DNA of 64,000 bases, taken from the NCBI GenBank assembly GCA_963772225.1, contig CAVYWD010000002.1, positions 2,986,843-3,050,842 on the forward strand, written 5' to 3'. Below are positions 58,038-64,000 of this stretch, in pieces (within the stretch, counting starts at the first letter, position 1; every line of letters begins with the position of its first letter). The translations under genes and the position numbers were made by a program. The notes under the pieces were generated by a model, which saw only the letters and a list, made by a program, of their open reading frames with translations, was not told where the DNA came from and searched no databases. This DNA is from CAVYWD01 sp963772225 (GTDB lineage: Bacteria > Myxococcota > Myxococcia > Myxococcales > UBA5297).

Positions 58038-59777
58038 ATGCGCGCAATGTCGAGCTTAGAGCCCATACAGCCCATACCGCTCATCACCAGCCTCGAGCAG
58101 GCCCTTGCCGCGCTCGCCGCCGAGCGAGAGAGGGTCGCCGAGCTCACGCTCGAGCGCGACCATCTGCGCCTCTCGCACGAACGCCTGCGGCTGGAACTCG
58201 AGCTGCTCAAGCGGCGCATCTTCATCGCCAAGGCCGAGCGCATAGACACACGGCAGCTCGAGCTGGACTTCGCGGCCACCCTCGCGGCGCTCGACAAGCT
58301 CGCCGGCGCGACCCCGGAGCAAGCCCGAGAGGAGGGCCAGAAGCGCCGCGGCGAGGCCGCTCCCGCCCCGGGCAAGAAGAAGCCGACGGGCCGTCGCGAC
58401 CTGAGCCAAATGCCTCTCAAGGAGGAGCGGGTCGAGCTCGTCGACGAGGTGCTCGAGAAGCTCGTCGCCGAGGGTAAGGCCAAGCGGATTGGCTGGCAGG
58501 TTAGCTACAAGCTCGCATACCAGCGCGGCGGCGTGCGCCGCCTGGCCATCGCGCGCGCCGACTACAAGGTCATCGATAAGAACGGCGAGTCGCAGGTCGC
58601 GACGGCCCTGATGCCGCCGGAGTGCTTCTCGCGCTCGCTGGCGGCGCCGTCGATGCTCGGCCACGTGCTTTCGGAGAAGTTCACGGACGGGATGCCGCTG
58701 AATCGCCTGGAGAGCCGTATCGCAAGGGACGGCGCGGCGCTCGATCGCGGCACGATGTGCCGGTGGGTCGAGGACGCGGGGGCGACCGCGGGGGCGACGG
58801 TCATCGCGGCCATGCGCGAGGACGCCTTCAAGACCGCCTTCTGCATCGCCACCGACGCGACCGGGATCGCCGTGCAGCCCGACCGGCGGCCCGATGGCGC
58901 GCATCAGCCTTGCCGGCGGGGCCACTTCTTCGTGCTGATCGCCGACCGCGACCACGTGCTCTTTGACTACACGGCCAAAGAGGACAGCGCGTTCGTCGAG
59001 CAGATGTTGGCGGGGTACTCGGGGTACGTGCAGGCGGACGCCAAGAGTGTCTATGACGTGCTCTTCCGAGATCCCGATAAGCCGCCGGACGAAGGGAAGG
59101 AGCCCGAGCATAGGTCCGAGGTTGCTTGCTGGTCGCACGCCCGCCGTAAGTTCTGGGAGGCGACTTGTGCCAAGAGCGAGGTCGCGCGTGAGGGGCTCGC
59201 GCGAATCGGGCGCATCTTCGCGCTCGAAAGCGCGTGGCGCGCCGACCCGCCCGACGTGATCCAGCGCATGCGCAAGCAGCACTTGCGCCCGCACTTCGAG
59301 GCCTTCTTCGCCTGGGCCGAGGTCGAGTACGAGAAGGTCCGCCACCAGCGGGGCCTGCTCCGGAGCGCGCTCGGATACGTTGTGCGGCAGAAGGGCGCGC
59401 TGATGCGGGTGCTCGAGGACGGGCGGCTGGTGCTCGACAACAACCGGTCGGAGCGAGCCCTGCGTCAGATCGCCATCGGTCGAAAGTCGTGGCTCTTCGT
59501 AGGCAGCGACGGGCACGCCGAGAGCTCCGGCCACATTCTGTCCCTCGTCGCCTCCTGCCGCCTTCACGGCCTCGACCCCGAGGCCTACCTGCGCGACCTC
59601 TTCCGCGTCCTGGCCCACTGGCCCCGGGTTCGCTACCTGGAGCTCGCCCCCAAGTACTGGGCCAAGACCCGCGCCGGGCTCGTCCCCGCCGAGCTCGCCG
59701 CCGAGATTGGGCCGCTCTCCGTCCCGCCGCCTCTCGCCGCGCCGGAAAAGCAGCAGCTGGCGAGCGGAACGCCCTGA
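58038..59777 (+). CDS. tnpC: IS66-family transposase TnpC
   Basis: 579 residues with the same domains as the copy at 28779: coiled coil, Zn-binding-type region, DDE domain and C-terminal block. The start is taken at 58038 (MRAMSS). A GTG at 58026 and an ATG at 58047 are alternatives, and none has a clear ribosome site. It differs from the 28779 copy at only a few bases (Asp versus Glu in KPPDxGKEPE). Confidence 0.92.
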   Translation: MRAMSSLEPIQPIPLITSLEQALAALAAERERVAELTLERDHLRLSHERLRLELELLKRRIFIAKAERIDTRQLELDFAATLAALDKLAGATPEQAREEGQKRRGEAAPAPGKKKPTGRRDLSQMPLKEERVELVDEVLEKLVAEGKAKRIGWQVSYKLAYQRGGVRRLAIARADYKVIDKNGESQVATALMPPECFSRSLAAPSMLGHVLSEKFTDGMPLNRLESRIARDGAALDRGTMCRWVEDAGATAGATVIAAMREDAFKTAFCIATDATGIAVQPDRRPDGAHQPCRRGHFFVLIADRDHVLFDYTAKEDSAFVEQMLAGYSGYVQADAKSVYDVLFRDPDKPPDEGKEPEHRSEVACWSHARRKFWEATCAKSEVAREGLARIGRIFALESAWRADPPDVIQRMRKQHLRPHFEAFFAWAEVEYEKVRHQRGLLRSALGYVVRQKGALMRVLEDGRLVLDNNRSERALRQIAIGRKSWLFVGSDGHAESSGHILSLVASCRLHGLDPEAYLRDLFRVLAHWPRVRYLELAPKYWAKTRAGLVPAELAAEIGPLSVPPPLAAPEKQQLASGTP

Positions 59778-59865
59778 CCGCTCCCCGTCTGTCACGCCGC
59801 TTCGCATGAGCCCAGTCTGTGGCGGCCGCTCAGGCGGCGCCAGACGGCGTTCGTGCAGCGGTTAC

Positions 59866-60066
59866 CAGCTGCTCGCTCAGCGAGACCTCGGGGAGCGCGC
59901 GGTAGAGCGCCATCACGCGCTCCAGGCCCTCGCGGAGCTCGGGGCGGGCGTCGGCGAAGACCGTCTCGAGGAAGAAGTGGACCAACAGGTCAAGATTCCG
60001 AGAATGGCGACGAGCCCCTACGTTGGGGCCCTGCCGATATGCGAAATCTTCACTGCAGCTCCTCAT
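59866..60066 (-). pseudogene. GNAT-domain protein gene, 5' part separated by IS66
   Basis: Codons reading RNLDLLVHFFLETVFADARP, then EVSLSEQL, continue directly into GALRARL at 57201 when IS66 and one target copy are removed. An in-frame ATG lies at 60066. Homology upstream of ~59995 is not clear, so the 5' end may also be damaged. Confidence 0.65.
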
Positions 60067-60222
60067 CGAATTGCCGACCGCGCCGCCTACAAGAGAGCGC
60101 CCGCCCTCATGGAGGAGAGCGGGCGCCGGGTGGATGTCGGTGATGATGATCCTACAGCGTCGGAAGGTCAGTTTGAGTCGACGACTCACTCAGCCTGATC
60201 GACCCGCCCGGCCTATCGGGGC
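60067..60222. other. Short non-coding stretch with a GC hairpin
   Basis: Holds GCGCCCGC (60097-60104) and its complement GCGGGCGC (60119-60126) as a hairpin without a T-run. Otherwise nothing recognised. Confidence 0.35.
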
Positions 60223-60531
60223 CTATCGGCTCATAAGCAACACGGCAAGAGCAGCAAACGCGGACATATACGCCGTGCCAATAATGATCTTGTCTGATAG
60301 CGCAAACAGTGCCTGCTGCCCGCGGTGAAGCAGGATCGCTCTCCGGGCGATGTAAATCCCTTGAGCAATCACGTAGCAGGTCCATGGATACCAGAAGACA
60401 ACGACGCCTCTGTATGCTGGGCCACGTGCCACCACCGCGAATACAGCAGTCACCGCGGCCATAGCTAGCCCGAGGAGCAGAAGGTCTTTCAGGCTTCCTG
60501 GAGCCATCGAAATTAGTGGGCTGTTCATCAT
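60223..60531 (-). CDS. Small membrane protein (putative immunity)
   Basis: 102 residues with three hydrophobic helices (LLLLGLAMAAVTAVFAVVA, VVVFWYPWTCYVIAQGIYI, IIIGTAYMSAFAALAVLL). The start is uncertain between ATG 60549, 60531 and 60528. It follows a truncated RHS fragment, as immunity genes do elsewhere here, and would be an inner-membrane immunity protein. No toxin tip remains. Confidence 0.55.
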   Translation of the reverse strand: MMNSPLISMAPGSLKDLLLLGLAMAAVTAVFAVVARGPAYRGVVVFWYPWTCYVIAQGIYIARRAILLHRGQQALFALSDKIIIGTAYMSAFAALAVLLMSR

Positions 60532-60562
60532 TAAAGCTCCCACGCCCATGTTCTACACACCA

Positions 60563-60786
60563 GTAGTACCGCGCATTGCAATAATAGAGGCCGAACGAAT
60601 CGTCGTAATCCTGGCCCGTGAACTTGGCCGTGACCGTGTTGGCCCCGATGGAGTTCGCCTGCGAGACCTCGCCGAACGGCAGGTAGGCCATCCGGGTCAC
60701 CTCATGCCAATCGCGTCGGTGACGACCGAGGTCGATTGGATGTGGCTCGGGTGGTAGTAGTACATGCCGACCGCCGGCCCGTGGGT
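60563..60786 (-). pseudogene. RHS fragment
   Basis: About 70 codons (YYYHPSHIQSTSVVTDA, then EVTRMAYLPFGEVSQANS to GLYYCNARYY) matching RHS sequence just before the core end. A one-base deletion near 60705 breaks the frame, and both ends are abrupt. Confidence 0.8.
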
Positions 60787-60813
60787 TTGCCCCCGTGGGA
60801 TTCTGCGGTGTTG

Positions 60814-61344
60814 TCAAGGAGCATTCGTTGGAGGCACCACTTTGTATTCCACGCTATTGCAGGCAGCGCCCGTAATCTGAGGCCTACCGTTCGATGTTGC
60901 CTCTGCGCTCCATTCGGCCCAGCAAGACTTTATGCTCGCTTTGAGTTCACGCTGAAGCACGACTCGGGTTCCGGAATAGGAACAAACCATCCAGTAGGAT
61001 CGTCCGTGCGGGGCTAGCGTCCAAACAGTGCGTTGCTTTCCGCCAGGCACGTCAGTGACTCCGTCCGGAACCAGATCTGCCATCTCGCTAGGCGGCCCAT
61101 CAAAAACACTAAACCGCTCCAATCTGTTGGCGACGTTACCTCGGTCGTCAATCCAGCCATCGACACGGTCAACCCACCGCTCTTCAATCCGGATCGTACT
61201 CGGGCAGGCGTAGGAAGAGGCCGCTGGTGGAGCTGCTTGGCTTGTTGCTGTGAAGCATGTGACTGCGGCCGATAAGGCGAACAAAAGAACAAAAACAGCC
61301 GCAAGTCTCCTAAGCCTCCATGAGTTCCATTTATCTGACGACAT
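60814..61344 (-). CDS. STY0301-like secreted protein, putative immunity to the amidase-type tip
   Basis: 176 residues from the ATG at 61344, which overlaps the toxin's last 14 nt. It has a signal peptide (AAVFVLLFALSAAVTCFTA) and a beta-rich domain with CPSTIRIEERW, SVFDGPPSEMADLVPD and SYWMVCSYSGT, as in STY0301-family proteins. It should be periplasmic, where a peptidoglycan-cleaving tip would act. Confidence 0.72.
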   Translation of the reverse strand: MSSDKWNSWRLRRLAAVFVLLFALSAAVTCFTATSQAAPPAASSYACPSTIRIEERWVDRVDGWIDDRGNVANRLERFSVFDGPPSEMADLVPDGVTDVPGGKQRTVWTLAPHGRSYWMVCSYSGTRVVLQRELKASIKSCWAEWSAEATSNGRPQITGAACNSVEYKVVPPTNAP

Positions 61345-64000
61345 AGAAGAGGTCTCCGTCGTTCGCGGTTCCGGACCCGCCAAAACGCAAGCTGCGCTTG
61401 TGAAGCACTTGCGGAACGCTCACGCCAAACGTCCACTGATCATACACAATGAGCCCCCGTTCATCCTGACCCGCGTAAATTGCGGTATGCGACCACGGTG
61501 CATGGCTGGAGTAGGTGTACTCCGGCCCCTGGAAGTTGGCAATCAGCGTGCCCGGAGACAGCTTGGTGTTTCCCTTCACGAGCTCACCTCTCACCCACTC
61601 ACTGGTCGGAGGCGCCGCTGCCAGGGCCCCGACCGCAGCGCACTGACCGCTACCATAGGAAGTTCCCAGCGCGTTTTGGAACGCCTTGGAGCCCAAATCG
61701 ACTTTGTAGGGAGGCGGTGCGGGGGCTGGGGTACCCATGACCATCGCGGTGAGCATCGTTGCTGGCAGAAAACCGCTTCCACCCGAAGGCCCGGGTGGCC
61801 CTGCTCCTCCACCGTCGCCAGATGAGCTGGCGCTCACGCCGAGCGTTCCTCCTCCAGGGTCAATCGAGGTCGAGGTTGTATATCCCCCACCATCGTCACC
61901 CCCTCCTCCTCCGCCTCCTCCACCCGAGGAGGAGCCGCCGTCCCCGGGAATGGCGGTAGTCGATCCGGTGGTGCCCGACCAGCCAGGACCGTCTCCGCCG
62001 CCGCCCACGCTCATTGTGAACCCATTGGGGCCCATCTTAAAGGAGGTCGCGATTCCTGCTATTCCGCTGACGAAGAGCCCCCAGCCGAGCTGTCCAGTGG
62101 TAATTCCCAGGAACGAGGTGACCGGTGCTACGACCGCCGCCACCGCTGAGATGGTCAGAATTGCCGCTCCAAGGAGCGTCAATCCAACCCCGCCCAGAAA
62201 AGTTAACAGGTTGAAGTGACCGGTCGGGTCGATGTACTTGACGGGGTTGTTGAGAACATAGCTGTACCGGTTGAAGGACTGAAGATTCCCCGGATCCGAT
62301 ACGATGGAATCCGGGCTCATGAAGCGCCCGATGCTCGGGTCGTAGTACCGCGCGTTGTAATAATAGAGCCCGAACGAATCGTCGTAATCCTGGCCCGTGA
62401 ACTTGGCGGTGACCGTGTTGGCCCCGGTGGAGTTCGCCTGCGAGACCTCGCCGAACGGCAGGTAGGCTATCCGGGTCACCTCATTGCCATTCGCGTCGGT
62501 GACGACCGAGGTCGATTGGATGTGGTTCGGGTGGTAGTAGTACGTGCCGACCGCCGGCCCGTGGGTGGTGTCGCCGGACAGGAGGGCGCTTTCGCTCTGG
62601 CCCAGCATGCCTCCGAACGTATGACCTCCAGGCGAATTGCAGGCGCTCGATCCAAAGCAGAGCAGCACCGCCATGCTACCGAAGCTGAGCGCCGGCGACC
62701 AGCGACTCGGCTTGCTGGATCTCAGGAGCGTCCGCAGGAAGAGCGCGATCGCTGCTGCGGCGAGCGCCGCGAGCTCGGCGAGGGCTACCCATCGTCCAAA
62801 ATGTGGGTGCGTCGTCAGCGCCAGGAAGAGATGGCCTACCTTGTGCGCCGCCCCTCGGACGTTCGTGCTGCTGTACATCGAGGCAGCGGCGAGCTCGTTC
62901 CTCCAGCCGTTTGCGTCATTGAAGGCGGTCTGGACAGGGCCGAGTCGGGTCATTGACGCGATGTGCTGGCCGTTCGCGTAGACATGGAGCGTGTGGCGGT
63001 CGGGCGATCCATCGTCGAAGGAGCGCTTCTCGTAGGCCTTCCCAATGTAGAGGGTGGTCATGGCGGGCGCACCTGCGGGCGTGACGACGCTCTTGAGACG
63101 CTGGTCGTCCGAGTCGTAGCTGATGCTTCCGACCTGCGCCCCGTTCTTCGTGATGGTCTCGAGTTGGTGCCCGTTCCAGCCGTAGTCCCAGGTCGTGCCG
63201 TCCAAGACCTTGTGGGTGACGTTTCCGATGGCGTTGTAGGTGACGTTGCTCAGGCCGGTTCCGGACGCAACCTGTGACCCGTTATAGGTGAGGTTCCGGG
63301 CGACCAGGCCTCCGAAGCTGGTCGCGTTCCCCAGCGCGTCGTAGGCGAACGACTTCGTACCCCACACGCCAGTCGCCTGGCTCAGCCGATAGAGCGGGTC
63401 GTAGGAGAAGGTCTGGCTCTCGTCGGTGTTGACCCCTGCGACAGTCTTGCTCGCGCGATTGTCCTTGATGGCGCCAAGGTTCAGGCCGTTCGTGTTGGGC
63501 AGCGAGTACCAATCATAGGTCAAGTCCTGCAGTGTGGTTGACCCGCTCGTGGTCTTGAGGGCGGCGATGTGGTAGCCGGCATCGTACTGGAACGCGCTCG
63601 CGACGCCGTTTCCGAAAGTGACGTTCCCGGGCTGCCCGGCGCCGTTGTAGTAGCTCCACGAGGCGACGAGAGCTCCGTTCAGCGAAACGCGGTCGAGGTT
63701 GCCCTCAGCCGTGTAGCTGTAGTCGACATACGACGCATCCGGGTAAGTTTCGTGGGTGACTCGGCCGAGCAGGTCGTAGGTGAAGGTTTGCGAATAGGTC
63801 GCGCCGTCGACGGCCCGCACGAACCCGTTCAGCATGCCGTTGGGCTTGTATGAATAGGCCGTGCTCTCGTTCGGCCCGGTGACGGAGGTCAGCCTGCCCT
63901 TGCCGTAGGCGACCGCGGGATCGTCATAGGTATAGGCCACGCTGGCCCAGGTGGGGTCCCACGCCAACTTCGAGGTCATCCGATTGAGTGCATCGAAGTT
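61331..64000 (-). CDS. RHS3 (5'-partial, runs off the window) with BPSL0067/amidase-like tip
   Basis: At least 889 codons, open to the last base. RHS repeats and the hydrophobic/FGSSAC segment match RHS1 and RHS2 until YYDPSIGRFMS, where sequence switches to PDSIVSDPGNLQSFNRYSYV, so the cassette boundary lies just before the core end. A hydrophobic region and a Gly/Ser-rich linker follow, then a tip with GQCAAVGALA (Cys), SHAPWSHTAIYAG (His) and LIVYDQW. That is the Cys-His pattern of BPSL0067/CHAP-like amidases, which cut peptidoglycan. Confidence 0.82.
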   Translation of the reverse strand, partial: NFDALNRMTSKLAWDPTWASVAYTYDDPAVAYGKGRLTSVTGPNESTAYSYKPNGMLNGFVRAVDGATYSQTFTYDLLGRVTHETYPDASYVDYSYTAEGNLDRVSLNGALVASWSYYNGAGQPGNVTFGNGVASAFQYDAGYHIAALKTTSGSTTLQDLTYDWYSLPNTNGLNLGAIKDNRASKTVAGVNTDESQTFSYDPLYRLSQATGVWGTKSFAYDALGNATSFGGLVARNLTYNGSQVASGTGLSNVTYNAIGNVTHKVLDGTTWDYGWNGHQLETITKNGAQVGSISYDSDDQRLKSVVTPAGAPAMTTLYIGKAYEKRSFDDGSPDRHTLHVYANGQHIASMTRLGPVQTAFNDANGWRNELAAASMYSSTNVRGAAHKVGHLFLALTTHPHFGRWVALAELAALAAAAIALFLRTLLRSSKPSRWSPALSFGSMAVLLCFGSSACNSPGGHTFGGMLGQSESALLSGDTTHGPAVGTYYYHPNHIQSTSVVTDANGNEVTRIAYLPFGEVSQANSTGANTVTAKFTGQDYDDSFGLYYYNARYYDPSIGRFMSPDSIVSDPGNLQSFNRYSYVLNNPVKYIDPTGHFNLLTFLGGVGLTLLGAAILTISAVAAVVAPVTSFLGITTGQLGWGLFVSGIAGIATSFKMGPNGFTMSVGGGGDGPGWSGTTGSTTAIPGDGGSSSGGGGGGGGGDDGGGYTTSTSIDPGGGTLGVSASSSGDGGGAGPPGPSGGSGFLPATMLTAMVMGTPAPAPPPYKVDLGSKAFQNALGTSYGSGQCAAVGALAAAPPTSEWVRGELVKGNTKLSPGTLIANFQGPEYTYSSHAPWSHTAIYAGQDERGLIVYDQWTFGVSVPQVLHKRSLRFGGSGTANDGDLFYVVR
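62320..64000. repeat. Direct repeat B, partial third copy
   Basis: RHS core sequence near-identical to 32640-34315 and 48360-50037. It continues past the window end. Confidence 0.9.

Larger units (their letters stand above)
57210..59865 (+). mobile_element. IS66-family insertion sequence, complete
   Basis: 2656 bp with 24-bp inverted repeats starting GTAACCGCTGCACG (57210-57233; 59842-59865, one mismatch) and an 8-bp target duplication, the size expected for IS66. It carries tnpA, tnpB and tnpC. It interrupts the GNAT-domain gene. Confidence 0.95.

Noticed and set aside
61737..62219. A Pro-rich 160-codon plus-strand frame
   Set aside because: Antisense of the Gly/Ser-rich linker of the RHS3 tip.

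Overview
The window is a high-GC stretch that looks like a Myxococcota (deltaproteobacterial) chromosome. The clues are a secreted protein built of Cys-rich TCxQLGxxCGPAGDGCGG repeats, lipoproteins with Ser/Asp/Gly-rich linkers, dense high-GC coding on both strands, and a very large SpvB/RHS toxin locus. No rRNA, tRNA or CRISPR array was recognised. The species is not determined.

Positions 1-18.5 kb are ordinary chromosome: a Cys-rich repeat protein, an outer-membrane-like protein, a methyltransferase, a DUF4442 hot-dog protein, a dienelactone hydrolase, a small lipoprotein, a GNAT acetyltransferase, an AAA-type ATPase with an operator-like palindrome in its promoter, alaS, leuA, a DUF2284 protein, a LYS20-type homocitrate synthase, and a PHB-depolymerase-like lipoprotein. 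Three of these (Cys-rich protein, leuA, DUF2284) each carry one apparent single-base frameshift, so either the assembly has indel errors or the genes are decaying.

Positions 18.5-64 kb form a polymorphic-toxin island, almost all on the minus strand. It holds two long SpvB-FG-GAP-RHS genes (about 31.8-38.2 kb and 47.0-55.8 kb), the 3' part of a third (61.3 kb to the window end), and several 5'-truncated RHS cassettes. Each has a different C-terminal tip: ParB-like (twice), HExxH zincin-like, HINT-linked (twice), BPSL0067/amidase-like, and others not recognised. Each tip is followed at once, usually with an ATGA or GTGA overlap, by a different small gene that is the likely immunity gene (pentapeptide repeat, DUF4279, STY0301-like, small membrane or secreted proteins). 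Several immunity genes are orphans whose toxin has been lost.

The island has been reshaped by duplication and insertion sequences. A 4.5 kb block (22.97-27.50 / 39.08-43.61 kb) and a 6.7 kb block (32.5-39.2 / 48.2-56.8 kb) are near-identical direct repeats, and a third partial copy of the second block starts at 62.3 kb. Complete IS66, ISKra4 and IS4 elements are present, plus IS66 and IS91 remnants. The ISKra4 copy sits inside the second RHS gene yet keeps its reading frame open. The first RHS gene is split by a CAA-to-TAA nonsense change that its duplicate lacks. Fragments of a homocitrate synthase gene and a GNAT gene recur beside the RHS copies as duplication scars. A sigma70-like promoter and a conserved palindrome lie upstream of both long RHS genes.
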